DNA of 64,000 nt from an uncultured Thermoproteales archaeon (GCA_938027595.1 CALJAK010000008.1:62001-126000), one strand, 5' to 3'. Shown: positions 23,741-33,235, counted from the stretch's first letter. Notes: a model not told the origin generated them from the letters alone. Program-made: numbers and translations.

Positions 23741-25525
23741 TTAGGCAGCGTATAAAACATTTTCCAACATCTTTTTAATCTCGTCACGTTTAGAGTTGAG
23801 TTGTCTGTAGTATTCTCCAAACTCCGCTTTTATCTCGTCAATCAGCCTCTGAGGTGATGTTACACCGCTGGCGATGTTAGCTAGCGCTTTTTCTATGCGC
23901 CCCCGGACAGTCGGCTCGATGGCTTGGGGGGCGTAGCGGCTCAACACATCCACCAACGCCAACCCAAGCGGCGTTGGGGTTAGTTTGTTTTTTTCAAACT
24001 TGACGTAGCCCCTCTTGATGTTGGTGTATATGTGGTCTTGCATAGTGGCGTCTGTGCCAATGCCGTATTTCTTCATCAACGCCAACAACTCAGACTCAGT
24101 CATTGGGGGTGGGGGCTCTGTCTCCACTTCTACTACTTCACTCCGCAGGGGGCGAATTGAGTCGCCTACTCGCACTTTGGGCAGCGGTTTTTCTCTCTGC
24201 CTCTCCCATGGGTATATCTGCCAATATCCCTCCTCTACCGTTCTCTGCCCCTCTACCGCCATCTCTATGCCCAAATCCGCCACTATTTTCTGCTTCTCTA
24301 CCACCGCCGGCGGGCTGAGTGTCGCTAAGAAGTGACGAACTACAAAGTCGTAGATGGGCCAGGCGTAGGTGGCGAGTTTTTTGAAGTGTTTCCAGATTTC
24401 CTCTCTCGACGAGCCACGTGTGGGGTATATCGGTGGATGCGCCCCGTCGTCTGAACTTCCCCTAGTGGGTTTGAATCCAGTCGACAACAAACGCTTGGCG
24501 TACTCGCCGTGGTGACCCCCCGCCAGTGTTCTCAACACCTCTCTGAGGTCGAGAGTTTTTGGATATATGGTGGTTTCAGTGCGGGGGTAGGAGATGTAAC
24601 CAGCTCTGTAGAGTTCTTCAGCCACGTCGAGAGTTTTCTTGGCGTTGATGCGCAGCCACCTACTGACTCTCCGCTCTAACTCTACAGTGTCTAGAGGCTC
24701 CGGCGGCGATACTTGGCGTAGTTTGTATTCAGCCACCTTCACAACCCCCCGCCTCAACGCAGCTGCGGCGGCCTCCGCCTCGCTCCGAGCGTTAAACCTA
24801 GCTACCGAAGTGAGAGTCACTTCGGCGTCCCCCACCTCGGCCACAGTCTTCACTATGTAGTAAACCTCCGGTTTGAAAGCCCTACGTTCCAACTCCCGCG
24901 TGGTTATTATGTTCAACACTGGCGTCTGGCACGGTCCGTAGCTGAGTACTCTGCCTCTCAACAAGTGTCTAGCAGTAAGCGTGAAGAATCTCGTGAATAC
25001 AGCGCCCAACGTGAGGTCTATCTGCATACGTGTAAACACTTTCTCTACATGTCTATAGTTAATCTCGCCGGGGTTTTGAAATGCAGTCACAATATCGCGT
25101 TGTGTAACTGCGTTGAATTTCACACGGCGGATTGCAGCTCTCTCGTTCACTTGCCTCACGACTAGAGCCGCCTCGTACGCAATGGCTTCCCCCTCTACGT
25201 CTGCATCTAGCGCTAGGTATACCTCCGTGGCGCTCTTCGCTAGTTCCCTAAGTGCATGTACGTAAGGCTCTGCGCCCTCCCTCACCACGAGGAGAGGTTG
25301 TCTATTGAACAACTCCCCGGGGGGTAGCCAAGTCCACACGTTTTCACGAGGCGAAAAGTCGAAATCCATGATGTGTCCACTTAAGCCAAGCGCCGCAGAC
25401 TCGCGGTTCTTGAATTGGAAGAAGTAAACTGGCACTTTCCCCACCTTCTGCACTCTGTATCTACCCCCCAAGTATTTCGCCACGGCGTGCGCCACCGAGC
25501 GCTTCTCGGCAATTATCAAAATCAC
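23741..25525 (-). CDS. topA: DNA topoisomerase IA (TopA/TopIII type)
   Basis: This 594-residue enzyme relaxes or decatenates DNA via a 5'-phosphotyrosine. It has the TOPRIM start ILIIAEKRSVAHAVAKYLGG, acidic LALDADVEGEAIAYEAALV, and the active-site region RAGYISYPRTETTIYP with the catalytic Tyr at about residue 313. MKKYGIGTDATMQDHIYTNI is the conserved late block. No C-terminal zinc-finger cysteines are present, as in archaeal Topo III. The GTG at 25525 pairs with the AT box at 25541-25551. Dph2 and HerA follow on the same strand. Confidence 0.95.
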   Translation of the reverse strand: MILIIAEKRSVAHAVAKYLGGRYRVQKVGKVPVYFFQFKNRESAALGLSGHIMDFDFSPRENVWTWLPPGELFNRQPLLVVREGAEPYVHALRELAKSATEVYLALDADVEGEAIAYEAALVVRQVNERAAIRRVKFNAVTQRDIVTAFQNPGEINYRHVEKVFTRMQIDLTLGAVFTRFFTLTARHLLRGRVLSYGPCQTPVLNIITTRELERRAFKPEVYYIVKTVAEVGDAEVTLTSVARFNARSEAEAAAAALRRGVVKVAEYKLRQVSPPEPLDTVELERRVSRWLRINAKKTLDVAEELYRAGYISYPRTETTIYPKTLDLREVLRTLAGGHHGEYAKRLLSTGFKPTRGSSDDGAHPPIYPTRGSSREEIWKHFKKLATYAWPIYDFVVRHFLATLSPPAVVEKQKIVADLGIEMAVEGQRTVEEGYWQIYPWERQREKPLPKVRVGDSIRPLRSEVVEVETEPPPPMTESELLALMKKYGIGTDATMQDHIYTNIKRGYVKFEKNKLTPTPLGLALVDVLSRYAPQAIEPTVRGRIEKALANIASGVTSPQRLIDEIKAEFGEYYRQLNSKRDEIKKMLENVLYAA

Positions 25526-25540
25526 GATGAGATTCTAAAA

Positions 25541-25551
25541 CATTTATATAA
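25541..25551. promoter_or_regulatory. AT box shared by topoisomerase and proline-rich protein genes
   Basis: CATTTATATAA lies 16-26 bp from the GTG at 25525 (-) and 18-28 bp from the ATG at 25569 (+). The ATG at 25551 falls inside the box and is rejected as a start. Confidence 0.55.
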
Positions 25552-25568
25552 TGTACAGAGATAGAGAC

Positions 25569-26039
25569 ATGGCCATAGACGACAGAGATGACAAGCCAGT
25601 GAAGAGACCGCCGCCACCTAGACCGCCACAGTCTACCCAACCACTCCCACCGCCGCAGCCTCTCCCATATCAACCACCCTATCCACCACCTCCGAGAACG
25701 CAGAGAGTCCCCACCCAGCCCCCAACGCAACCGCCTCTGCCGCCGCAACCTCCGCACGGACAACCGCTGCCGCAACCCGCGCCGTTTCCACAACCCGGTG
25801 GTCCACAACCAGCCACAGAACCGCCGCCTAGGAGAGTTTTGAAGACTGAAAAAGTGTCTTCTCTCCCACTTCAGGGCGTGGTGATTGCGCTTGTGGCTGC
25901 TCTCTTGGGCATCATTACTAGCATTATGTCTATTGTAAACGAGGCGTTGGCTTTCCCATTCCTAGCCACGGCCGTAGCGGCGACTAACATAGTGTTACTC
26001 ATACTTTTGATATCTATCTGGAGACTGTCGAGAAAGTAG
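25569..26039 (+). CDS. Proline-rich membrane protein
   Basis: This 156-residue protein has an acidic-basic start (MAIDDRDDKPVKRP), then about 75 residues that are nearly half proline with Q, P and few others (RPPPPRPPQSTQPLPPPQP and similar), and finally two hydrophobic helices (about residues 101-123 and 130-153), ending in RLSRK. Such proline-rich tails on a two-helix anchor often bind partners, but nothing identifies them here. It shares a promoter gap with the topoisomerase. Its last 45 bp overlap the convergent XPD gene. Confidence 0.75.
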   Translation: MAIDDRDDKPVKRPPPPRPPQSTQPLPPPQPLPYQPPYPPPPRTQRVPTQPPTQPPLPPQPPHGQPLPQPAPFPQPGGPQPATEPPPRRVLKTEKVSSLPLQGVVIALVAALLGIITSIMSIVNEALAFPFLATAVAATNIVLLILLISIWRLSRK

Positions 26040-27695
26040 AAAATATTCAACTTCTCTCCTAACTTCTCCAACGTGGTTAACTAGGAGAGAGCCGGCGAGT
26101 ACGTCTTTTAGACTCTCCCAAAGCTCCACCTCGACGTACCGCCTGTCGAGGAAAATCAAGACCCCCTCGTCTCTAGGGCTTCTGAAGAGTCGCCCCACTG
26201 CTTGTCTCACTTGCACTACTGCTCGATATTGATACACCGCTGACCACGCCTTATCTTTCAAACGTGGCTTCAACGTCTCTACTCGCCTCTCTAGGTAGGG
26301 AGATGGCTCTGGGTAGGGCACTCCCACTATGACGACGATAGACAAGAGGTTGACTCCATTCTTCACGTACTCGACGCCCTCTGCGTATCTACCGCCGGCG
26401 ACGACTCCACCAAAGAATTTCTCTGGTAGATTTTCCAACTCTACTTCTCCATCTTCGTACCAATGGGGTATGGCGATTTTGAGATACTTCCTCACTCCTC
26501 TCATGACTTGGTACGATGGAAACACCGCCAACACGCCGCGTGGCGACATGTTGATAATTGTGGCTAGTCTCTCTGCAATTTTTAGATACATTTCCTCTCC
26601 CCTCTCTTGAAATCTCGTAGTTACCCCCATGTCTACGACTGAGAGGTAGTTTTCTCTCGGTATGTATTTGCTAAATGGTATATCCACCACGTCGTAGTGA
26701 GTGATTCCCAAGATTTCTGCGAATGAGTGCACTGGCAGAGTGCCACTGACGTAAACAACGCCGTGTGCACCCTCTAGCGCAGACGTTACGATCCGCTCTG
26801 GGTCAGTCGGCATAGCCACGAGACTGTCTGGCTCTATCTCTACATGTAACTTCCGCTCTCTAAGTTTACGGTTGAATTCTCTTATCGCTAGGAGTGGAGT
26901 GTAGGGGGTTTTCCCCTCTCGAGCTTTCCTCCTCGCGATTTCCCACAGAGCTTCCTCCAGCTGGAGAGGTGAGAGTATTTCTCTAATTTCTACATCGCTC
27001 CTCTTCTTCTTTATGAGATTCAAGAGGTCGTACAATCCCTTAGCTACTTCTTGAAATCCGTACCTCCTACATTCTCTATGTGCAGCTTTTATGTCGTCAA
27101 TTGACACTTTTGCAGTGTGGATGTTGACCACCGCGTCGAGGAGTGCGTGTGACTCGTCTACAATTACCACCTTCTCTCTAGCGATTTTCTCTCCACCAAA
27201 TATGTAGTAATATGTAGAGAGTACCAGTGGGGCTTTGGCAAATCTTTCTTTTGCATATTCATATGGACAAATATTACTTTGACACAGATCCCCGACTTGC
27301 TCCACATCTCGAGGGGGGTAGTATTTACACAACCCTCTCTTCTTTAGAAAATTACACTCAGCCAAGAACTCTAAGTAGTTCAGACGTTTTAACTCTCTAT
27401 AGCAACACATGTCTTGCCTACTTTTGATGACTAAGTAATTCACGTCTAAACCCCGTTTTCTAATTCTCGCCAATTCTCTCAAGGGCGGCGTTAACTCATT
27501 GCGTGTTCTCACTACGTAATGCACGCGGCCGCCGTTTTCGGTTATGTACTGAACCACCGCCGCCATGACTGCGGCGGTTTTGCCCAAGCCAGTGGGTGCG
27601 TTTATCAATAGACGGCCGCCGTTTGTCAAAACGCGGTGAACCGCTTGGTACAACTCTCTCTGAAACGGCCTGAACTCTTCATATGGAAAAGTCAC
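25995..27695 (-). CDS. xpd: XPD/Rad3-family DNA helicase with Fe-S cluster
   Basis: This protein of about 566 residues is an SF2 5'-3' helicase. The Q/Walker A part is LLINAPTGLGKTAAVMAA, the DEAH box reads VIVDESHALLDA, and the late motif is QAVGRLFRSPRDEG. Four cysteines between the Walker A and B motifs (DMCCYREL, LAECNF, RGLCKYY, with further DLCQ and NICPYE) fit the Fe-S domain. The GTG at 27695 is preferred by the AT box at 27718-27729; an ATG at 27713 would add six residues. Its 3' end overlaps the proline-rich protein gene by 45 bp. Confidence 0.94.
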   Translation of the reverse strand: MTFPYEEFRPFQRELYQAVHRVLTNGGRLLINAPTGLGKTAAVMAAVVQYITENGGRVHYVVRTRNELTPPLRELARIRKRGLDVNYLVIKSRQDMCCYRELKRLNYLEFLAECNFLKKRGLCKYYPPRDVEQVGDLCQSNICPYEYAKERFAKAPLVLSTYYYIFGGEKIAREKVVIVDESHALLDAVVNIHTAKVSIDDIKAAHRECRRYGFQEVAKGLYDLLNLIKKKRSDVEIREILSPLQLEEALWEIARRKAREGKTPYTPLLAIREFNRKLRERKLHVEIEPDSLVAMPTDPERIVTSALEGAHGVVYVSGTLPVHSFAEILGITHYDVVDIPFSKYIPRENYLSVVDMGVTTRFQERGEEMYLKIAERLATIINMSPRGVLAVFPSYQVMRGVRKYLKIAIPHWYEDGEVELENLPEKFFGGVVAGGRYAEGVEYVKNGVNLLSIVVIVGVPYPEPSPYLERRVETLKPRLKDKAWSAVYQYRAVVQVRQAVGRLFRSPRDEGVLIFLDRRYVEVELWESLKDVLAGSLLVNHVGEVRREVEYFLLSRQSPDRYQKYE

Positions 27696-27710
27696 AGCAG
27701 TACATATAAG

Positions 27711-27729
27711 CATAAATAATATTTATATC
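27711..27729. promoter_or_regulatory. Overlapping opposing TATA boxes of XPD and NAPRTase genes
   Basis: CATAAATAAT (27711-27720) is about 23 bp before the ATG at 27738 (+). GATATAAATATT, read on the minus strand (27718-27729), is about 26 bp before the GTG at 27695 (-). The two boxes overlap by three bases. Confidence 0.5.
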
Positions 27730-27737
27730 TCTCGAAT

Positions 27738-28892
27738 ATGTTTTACATAGCTTCTCCAGAAGACATAATCGCCGGTAGAACTACCGACGTGTATTTCGTC
27801 CGCACGGTGGAGGTTTTGAAAACCGCCAACTTAGCCGAAACGAGAGTGCGGGCGGAGTTTCACGCCTCGACGCTGCCGTACAAGTGGGCGCTCTTCACTG
27901 GCTTGCGGGAAGTAATTGAAGTGTTGAAAGGCAGGAGAATAACGCTATATGCGCTGCCGGAGGGCACAGTCTTCTATGAAAACGACCCAGTGATAGTCAT
28001 AGAGGGGCCATACGGAGAATTTGCGACATTAGAGACGGCAATTTTGGGAATTGTGAGACACTACTCTAGCATATCTACAAAGGCGGCTCGAGTGAAGAAG
28101 GCAGCTGGAGACAAGACATGTCTATACTTCGGAGCTCGAGCTCTCCACCCAGCCATACAGCCGATGGCTGACAGAGCGGCTTACATTGGCGGATGTGACG
28201 GCGTAGCTACCGTGATGGGGGCTCAGCTGCTGGGCATCAAGCCGTCGGGCACGATGCCTCACGCGTTGATGATTTTGTTCAGAGCCGCGGTGGGGGACCA
28301 CACAGCTGCGTGGGTTTGGTTCGACAAATCCATGCCGCCGGATGTGCCGCGGGTGGCGTTGGTAGACACTTTCTACGACGAGCGAGAGGAGGCGTTGACT
28401 GCGGCTAAATTGCTGGGCGACAAACTACACGGAGTGAGGTTAGACACGCCGAGGAGTAGACGCGGCGACATGAAGAAAATCGTGGAAGAAGTGAGGTGGA
28501 CGCTAGACATCCACGGATATAGAGACGTCAAGATTTTCGTAAGTGGCGGCGTGGATGAGGTCCAAATCTCGGCATTGAGAGATTTAGTTGACGGATTTGG
28601 CGTCGGCACGGCCATATCTTTCCCACCGTCGATAGACATAGCGATGGACATCGTAGAGGTGGAAGTGGGGGGGAGGTGGACGCCGATAACTAAGAGAGGT
28701 AAACTACCTGGATTTAAACAGTTGTATAGATGCGGCGGTCGTCACGTGACCGTCCCGTGGGGAGCGCCGCCGCCGTGTGGAGAACCGTTGTTAATCAAGT
28801 GGCTTGAAAACGGCGAGTTGTTAAGAGATCTACCAAACGATGGGGAGATACGGGAGTACGTACTGAAGCAGCTAAGTCAATTAGAATTGTGA
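27738..28892 (+). CDS. pncB: Nicotinate phosphoribosyltransferase
   Basis: This 384-residue protein matches archaeal NAPRTase, which makes nicotinate mononucleotide from nicotinate and PRPP. It shows the N-terminal [15 protein letters not shown], a histidine in [19 protein letters not shown] (the phosphorylated His region), [19 protein letters not shown], and [16 protein letters not shown] then [12 protein letters not shown], the type II PRTase barrel signature. Together with the nicotinamidase-like hydrolase at 8707 and PRPP synthetase at 34276 it supports an NAD salvage route. It overlaps the convergent reductase gene by 12 bp. Confidence 0.94.
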   Translation: MFYIASPEDIIAGRTTDVYFVRTVEVLKTANLAETRVRAEFHASTLPYKWALFTGLREVIEVLKGRRITLYALPEGTVFYENDPVIVIEGPYGEFATLETAILGIVRHYSSISTKAARVKKAAGDKTCLYFGARALHPAIQPMADRAAYIGGCDGVATVMGAQLLGIKPSGTMPHALMILFRAAVGDHTAAWVWFDKSMPPDVPRVALVDTFYDEREEALTAAKLLGDKLHGVRLDTPRSRRGDMKKIVEEVRWTLDIHGYRDVKIFVSGGVDEVQISALRDLVDGFGVGTAISFPPSIDIAMDIVEVEVGGRWTPITKRGKLPGFKQLYRCGGRHVTVPWGAPPPCGEPLLIKWLENGELLRDLPNDGEIREYVLKQLSQLEL

Positions 28893-29954
28893 CACTGGCT
28901 TCAGTAGGAGGCTGTATGTGGCTTCGCCAGTGTAAACACTGCTGTAGAGCTTTATCAATCTCTTACCCAATAACTTCGCCACGGCGGGCCGCGCGGCTAT
29001 GTATTTCGCCATTTGCAATATGAGTCGCGTTTTTTTCACCTCCTCTACGTACGGCTTCACCAACTGCGTATACACCGGCAACACTCGCCTCTCGCTTCCA
29101 TAGACCTTAAGCCCCACGTATGTAGCCACAGCCGCCGCTGCGCCGGACGCAATTGCGTAATATATGCCCTCTCCCGTAGTGGCGTCCACGAGACCAGCCG
29201 CCTCGCCCGCCAGTAGTACGTTTCCCCTCCCCAAACTCCTCACGTGCCCCAGAGAAATTGGGTGTCCCCACATCTGGCCAACTCTATAGCCGGCGTCTTC
29301 TGCATATTTCCTGACGAAGTTTCTCAAATCGATCCACCTCCCCAAGCCGGCGCCCACGCCGACGTTAGCGCCGCCGTCTAGTGGAAAAATCCAAGCGTAA
29401 CCCGGTTTCCCCACTTCTCTCAACACAGAGTCTATATCTACGACGCATGTGTCGGACGGTGGGCCTTCTGCAATAGTCATGTAAGCCATGGCGTGACTCT
29501 TGTAGTCTAAGCGATAAACGCCGATAGATTTAGCCACCGCGCTAGTGGCGCCGTCCGCGCCGAGGATTATTCTACCGCCGTACTCGCCCAGCCTGCCGAC
29601 CACCACCCCGCTTTTTACAGTCAGTACTTGGTCTCTCACAAAATCGGCGCCGCTTTGTTTAAACAAGGCGTAGTCAAAGTGCGGTCTTCGAGTGACCAAT
29701 ATGGGTTCTTTCTCTAGAGTAAAGCGGTAGCCAGCAGCCCGCGTTTCTATAACTCTACACCCGCCGTACGTTGGGAACTCCAGCCCCAGTCTGTTCAACA
29801 GACGCCAAGTGCGGGGCGTGAGTCCCCCGCCGCATGGTTTTTCTCTAGGCGGCTGGAGTCTGTCTATCACTAGCGTCTTGAGCCCCAGCTTGGTGGCTAC
29901 ATACGCCGCGGTGGACCCAGCGGGCCCCGCTCCGACTATAACCAAGTCGTACAC
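28881..29954 (-). CDS. Geranylgeranyl reductase-family flavoprotein
   Basis: This 357-residue FAD enzyme belongs to the digeranylgeranylglycerophospholipid reductase family that saturates archaeal lipid chains. The N-terminal dinucleotide fold is [20 protein letters not shown], followed by [19 protein letters not shown] (family PCGGGL motif with Cys), and a C-terminal [20 protein letters not shown]. The GTG at 29954 is preferred by an AT box at 29973-29981; earlier ATG codons fall in the divergent gene. Which of several paralogues usual in this group this one is cannot be told. Confidence 0.88.
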   Translation of the reverse strand: MYDLVIVGAGPAGSTAAYVATKLGLKTLVIDRLQPPREKPCGGGLTPRTWRLLNRLGLEFPTYGGCRVIETRAAGYRFTLEKEPILVTRRPHFDYALFKQSGADFVRDQVLTVKSGVVVGRLGEYGGRIILGADGATSAVAKSIGVYRLDYKSHAMAYMTIAEGPPSDTCVVDIDSVLREVGKPGYAWIFPLDGGANVGVGAGLGRWIDLRNFVRKYAEDAGYRVGQMWGHPISLGHVRSLGRGNVLLAGEAAGLVDATTGEGIYYAIASGAAAAVATYVGLKVYGSERRVLPVYTQLVKPYVEEVKKTRLILQMAKYIAARPAVAKLLGKRLIKLYSSVYTGEATYSLLLKPVSQF

Positions 29955-29982
29955 TAAGTTTTTAACATCGATGTTTTTAAGC

Positions 29983-30411
29983 ATGTGGGACAGGCCCGAT
30001 TGGTTTGAAGTGAAGTTCAAGTGCATAATGTGTGGCGTTTGTTGTGTCGGCACAGAAATGGAGTTATTGTTTGAAGACATAGAGCGGATTGTAGCCGCTG
30101 GGTATCCGCTTGAGTATTTTGCAGAAGAGAAAAGCGGCGTCTTGCGGTTGAAGAACGTAAGTGGACATTGCGCTTTTTACGACGTGGAGAGTCGAACTTG
30201 TAGAATTTACCAAATTAGACCAGTGGGGTGTAGGCTATATCCACTGACTTACAACGGTAGGGAGGTGGAAGTGGACAAGACGTGCCCCATGTGGGACACC
30301 GTGGCGAAGAGTGAAATTAAGAGACTTTCGCCGTACGTAATTAAATTTGTCCAAGACGTCCAATCTACCGGCGTGAGAATTAAGCTAATGAGACGATTTC
30401 GCTCCCCTTGA
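29983..30411 (+). CDS. YkgJ-family CxxCxxCC metal-binding protein
   Basis: This 142-residue protein has the family motif [10 protein letters not shown] (about residues 15-22), and later cysteines in [26 protein letters not shown] and TCPMWD. Together these form the zinc/iron-chelating core of UPF0153 (YkgJ). The biochemical role is not settled in general. The start at 29983 is only 29 bp from the divergent reductase start at 29954, so each promoter sits beside the other's coding region. Its 3' end overlaps ribB by 32 bp. Confidence 0.85.
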   Translation: MWDRPDWFEVKFKCIMCGVCCVGTEMELLFEDIERIVAAGYPLEYFAEEKSGVLRLKNVSGHCAFYDVESRTCRIYQIRPVGCRLYPLTYNGREVEVDKTCPMWDTVAKSEIKRLSPYVIKFVQDVQSTGVRIKLMRRFRSP

Positions 30412-31015
30412 CTAGCGGTATGCCCAACTCGCTCGCCCAAGCCATAGCTTCTCTTAGAGAAATGGCTTCTCTACTTTCCCCCAGGGCTTCAATTATGGCC
30501 AGCGCTGGGGGAACCCCAGCGGCCTTGGCCAGTATTAGCGACAGCTCTGTGTGTCCCCACCTCGCTCCAAGTCTGCCGCCCAGCACCGGCACGTGTCCCG
30601 GGGCGTAGAAATTTGCGACGAATTCTCCTCTAGCCTTTTCGGGATTTTCCAACGCAATGTTCACTACTCTCGCCAGTTCTCTGATCGTCAGAGCTTTGTC
30701 CACGTCGCGGACGCCGGTTTTAGTCTTCACGTGATTCACATAAGCGACAAAGGCGGGCTCGTCGCCGTATGGCGTTTTTGTAGACAAACCACGGCGTTTG
30801 TACAAATCGCTTAAGAACTCCAAGCCGAGAGTTTGAGTCACCTCCTGCGTAGTTACGAAACATAACAAACCACCTGCGTTTTTCCTAAGCCAGTGAACTA
30901 CTTCAGTTGTCACTGCGTCTGCACGTATGACGAAATCCACCTCCGCCTCTCTATCCTCGCCGTCGTACAACATGACTAAATCACCTCTGCGTAAGTATTC
31001 GAGAGCTACTAGCAC
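30380..31015 (-). CDS. ribB: 3,4-dihydroxy-2-butanone-4-phosphate synthase
   Basis: This 211-residue enzyme turns ribulose 5-phosphate into the four-carbon unit of riboflavin. Metal and substrate motifs: [19 protein letters not shown] near the N-terminus, and [20 protein letters not shown] near residue 160, the family GHTE block. Length fits mono-functional RibB. The GTG at 31015 is preferred from the AT box at 31035-31044, giving this gene its own promoter although it lies downstream of the arfA-reductase pair. Confidence 0.93.
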   Translation of the reverse strand: MLVALEYLRRGDLVMLYDGEDREAEVDFVIRADAVTTEVVHWLRKNAGGLLCFVTTQEVTQTLGLEFLSDLYKRRGLSTKTPYGDEPAFVAYVNHVKTKTGVRDVDKALTIRELARVVNIALENPEKARGEFVANFYAPGHVPVLGGRLGARWGHTELSLILAKAAGVPPALAIIEALGESREAISLREAMAWASELGIPLVKGSEIVSLA

Positions 31016-31053
31016 GGCCAATTCTCAATCCATAGTTATATACATTGTGTAAA

Positions 31054-31707
31054 CTATTTTTTACAACGTACTGAGTAAGTCAACACCACTTCCTCGCCAC
31101 ATTCACACAACTTCATGGATTTCAATTGTAGTCGGTATGGCATTTCATCCACGTCGTTGTAACCCCCGCCTTCCGCTAGCGAGACGCCGCTTCCGAAGAC
31201 ATACGGCGTGATAGTCACAATGAGCTCGTCTACTAGACAATGGTGTAGAAATTGCCAATTTACCCTCCCGCCGCCCTCTACGAGAACTCTCCCAACGCCA
31301 ATCTCGTGGAGAGTCTGCAAAACGTGGCGTGGGTCCACCTCGGCGTTGTTCACCACGTGGATCGCGACGCCTTTTGCGCGTAGTTCTTCTATCTTCTCAA
31401 CCGGCGCTTTTGAAGTAGTGAACACAAGCGTAGGTGCAGATTTGTCAAACATTCTCAAATCTGTGGGGACCCGCAGCGCTCCGTCTATCAACACTCGCAT
31501 TGGGTTGCGCCCCTCTACGTACCTCACTGTCAATCTAGGGTTGTCCACAATGGCGGTGTTTGCGCCTATAATTACGGCGTCTACGGAAGCCCGCAGTGCG
31601 TGAAGTCTACGGAGGTCGTGGGGGCAAGACAGGCGAGAGAAGCCAGTAGAGCTGGCTATTTTGCCATCTACGGTAGTAGCTACAGCTAGATACACATGTG
31701 GTTTCAT
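31054..31707 (-). CDS. arfC: RibD-like reductase (2,5-diamino-6-ribosylamino-pyrimidinone 5'-phosphate reductase)
   Basis: This 217-residue protein is the archaeal reductase that follows ArfA and ArfB in riboflavin synthesis. It has the DHFR-like RibD C-terminal fold: YLAVATTVDGKIASSTGFSR, VIIGANTAIVDNPRLTVR (about residue 46), the middle NPMRVLIDGALRVP, and VGRVLVEGGGRVNWQFL (about 138) for NADPH and substrate. The ATG overlaps the arfA stop in ATGA, so the pair is coupled. ribB lies 38 bp downstream. Confidence 0.94.
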   Translation of the reverse strand: MKPHVYLAVATTVDGKIASSTGFSRLSCPHDLRRLHALRASVDAVIIGANTAIVDNPRLTVRYVEGRNPMRVLIDGALRVPTDLRMFDKSAPTLVFTTSKAPVEKIEELRAKGVAIHVVNNAEVDPRHVLQTLHEIGVGRVLVEGGGRVNWQFLHHCLVDELIVTITPYVFGSGVSLAEGGGYNDVDEMPYRLQLKSMKLCECGEEVVLTYSVRCKK

Positions 31708-32366
31708 TCTATCAAAACACCCACGGCGTTTTTAACTCTCAAGCGGTCTAGAGCTGCGGTGGCTTTGACAAAGGCAGCGTAGGGTTTTTGCGCAACTCCC
31801 ACGCCCACTCTCAACTGTGCATCGAGGCCGTCCAACAATTGATAAATAGAGCCGGCGTTGGGTAAGTAAATCATGACGTTGTCTCCACCTAAGTAAAACG
31901 CCATGCAACCCACTTCGCTACATTTGGCGTTCAACACCTCCAACAGTGTCACGATTTGTGTATAGACGTAGTGGGGGCCGTTGTCTCTAGTCAACGCCGT
32001 GCTGTTAACCACGTCTACGTGAGCTACAGATGCGTCCTCCGCGCGGTTGGAGTTGTCTAAGCCACAGTTTTTATACGCTTGGTATGGAGTAGCGCCGGAC
32101 CCCACGCAGTACTCCACCTCCACTGGCGAGACTTCCGCCAGCTTCTCCACAGCTCTCTTGATTTGTCTATCTCCCACGTTGTTAACTAGCGCTATAGCCA
32201 CGTCGTAGCGGAAGTGATGCGGCAGCGCCCCCACTTTCGTGAAGACTGACCAGAGGCGGTGGTGTAGTTTGGCTTGGACTTTCTGTATGACTGCCTCTCT
32301 GTCTGGACCCAGAGTTTCAGTCCACTCGCGGTAGTTTTTTAAAAACATAACTGCAACTCTATGCAC
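31704..32366 (-). CDS. arfA: GTP cyclohydrolase IIa/III (ArfA)
   Basis: This 220-residue enzyme opens archaeal riboflavin and F420 synthesis by converting GTP to the formylamino-pyrimidine FAPy. It consists of two related cyclase-like halves; the GGDN motif (FYLGGDNVMIYLP, about residue 155) and the matching earlier FRYDVAIALVNNVGD are visible. The GTG start fits an AT box (TTTATAAA) at 32385-32392. It is divergent from arfB (32455), which performs the next step, and a candidate operator lies in the gap. Confidence 0.94.
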   Translation of the reverse strand: MHRVAVMFLKNYREWTETLGPDREAVIQKVQAKLHHRLWSVFTKVGALPHHFRYDVAIALVNNVGDRQIKRAVEKLAEVSPVEVEYCVGSGATPYQAYKNCGLDNSNRAEDASVAHVDVVNSTALTRDNGPHYVYTQIVTLLEVLNAKCSEVGCMAFYLGGDNVMIYLPNAGSIYQLLDGLDAQLRVGVGVAQKPYAAFVKATAALDRLRVKNAVGVLIE

Positions 32367-32383
32367 AGTGGTGGCTTTTCCAC

Positions 32384-32435
32384 AATTTATAAAGTTGACT
32401 ATTTGTAAACTCTAGTTTACCGACAGTTATATAAC
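32384..32435. promoter_or_regulatory. Divergent promoters of arfA and arfB
   Basis: AATTTATAAAG (32384-32394) serves the minus-strand arfA start at 32366. GTTATATAAC (32426-32435), itself palindromic, is centred about 24 bp before the arfB ATG at 32455. The inverted repeat described separately lies midway between the two boxes. Confidence 0.6.
32405..32420. promoter_or_regulatory. Inverted repeat, candidate operator for riboflavin genes
   Basis: GTAAACT-CT-AGTTTAC: two perfect 7-bp arms around a 2-bp spacer, placed between the opposing TATA boxes of arfA and arfB. Position and symmetry fit a dimeric repressor site that could act on both promoters, for example an RbkR-type riboflavin regulator. 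The regulator is an inference; no regulator gene is beside it. Confidence 0.5.
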
Positions 32436-32454
32436 TACAGACACAGAGAGAGAC

Positions 32455-33078
32455 ATGACGTGCCTCCTGCCGGTGGGGTCGTACGAGCAACACGGCCCCC
32501 ACCTGCCCCCCACTGTGGACACCGAAATTGCGCAGTACGTCGCCAGGAGGCTGGCAGAACGTATAAACGCAGTGGTTCTACCGCCAGTCAGTTACACATG
32601 TAGCCAAGAACATCGCCACTTCCCCAACACTCTGTACGTGAGCTGTAGCGCCTTTCTCCAATACCTCTGGGAATTGCTACAGACAGCTGTGGAGAAGTGT
32701 GGCAAGGTAATTGTGGTAGTGGGGCATGGGGGAGTTAGAGAAGCAGTAATTTTGGCGGTAAGCCAAGTCAACTACCTCAACGGACCCCGCGCCTTGGCGT
32801 TGTCTGTATGGGACTTCGTAAAAATCAGAGACCACGCCGGCACGGACGAGACTAGCGTTTACTTAGCTACCGGCGGTTCGCTCGCCGGAGAAATGCGTAA
32901 AATCTGCGAGGGGGATGTTTCTCTATTTGGAAAAATGCCGGTGGCTCACTTCTCCAAAAGCGGCGTGGTGGGGTGTCTCGAACCCGAGGGCGTTTCTGCA
33001 GAGAGAGGCCTCGCAATGTTGGAAAAAGCACTTGGGGAGATGTACAAAAAAGTGGGGGAGTTCCTCACTTCTGGCTGA
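32455..33078 (+). CDS. arfB: FAPy deformylase ArfB (creatininase family)
   Basis: This 207-residue protein belongs to the creatininase superfamily. LLPVGSYEQHGPHLPPTVDT (residues 4-23) supplies the metal ligands, VVVGHGGVREAV (about 87) replaces the usual NGHGGN, and HAGTDETSVYLA (about 130) carries the late Glu. In archaea this family member removes the formyl group from the ArfA product. Gene position divergent from arfA supports that role over creatininase. The AT box at 32426-32435 supports the ATG at 32455. Confidence 0.9.
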   Translation: MTCLLPVGSYEQHGPHLPPTVDTEIAQYVARRLAERINAVVLPPVSYTCSQEHRHFPNTLYVSCSAFLQYLWELLQTAVEKCGKVIVVVGHGGVREAVILAVSQVNYLNGPRALALSVWDFVKIRDHAGTDETSVYLATGGSLAGEMRKICEGDVSLFGKMPVAHFSKSGVVGCLEPEGVSAERGLAMLEKALGEMYKKVGEFLTSG

Positions 33079-33235
33079 GCGCCTCCGTCAGTCTCTCCAC
33101 GGCGGTTACTAACTCCTTCAAGCCAGCTATCTGTATAGTCACCACAGTCCCCCCGCCGCAGTCTTTCTCCTCTCTCATTTGAGAAAGTATCTTCTCCAGC
33201 TCGTCTTCCTCTCTCTTGCGTTTTAGTATAGACAT
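33065..33235 (-). CDS. Small charged, probably coiled-coil protein
   Basis: This 56-residue protein is basic-acidic at the start (MSILKRKREEDELEKILSQM) and then GGGTVVTIQIAGLKELVTAV; helical, without cysteine pairs except one C. ATG at 33235 is chosen because the TATATAA box at 33261-33267 lies about 29 bp upstream. The 3' end overlaps arfB by 14 bp. No family recognised; it might be a small DNA- or protein-binding factor. Confidence 0.55.
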   Translation of the reverse strand: MSILKRKREEDELEKILSQMREEKDCGGGTVVTIQIAGLKELVTAVERLTEALSQK

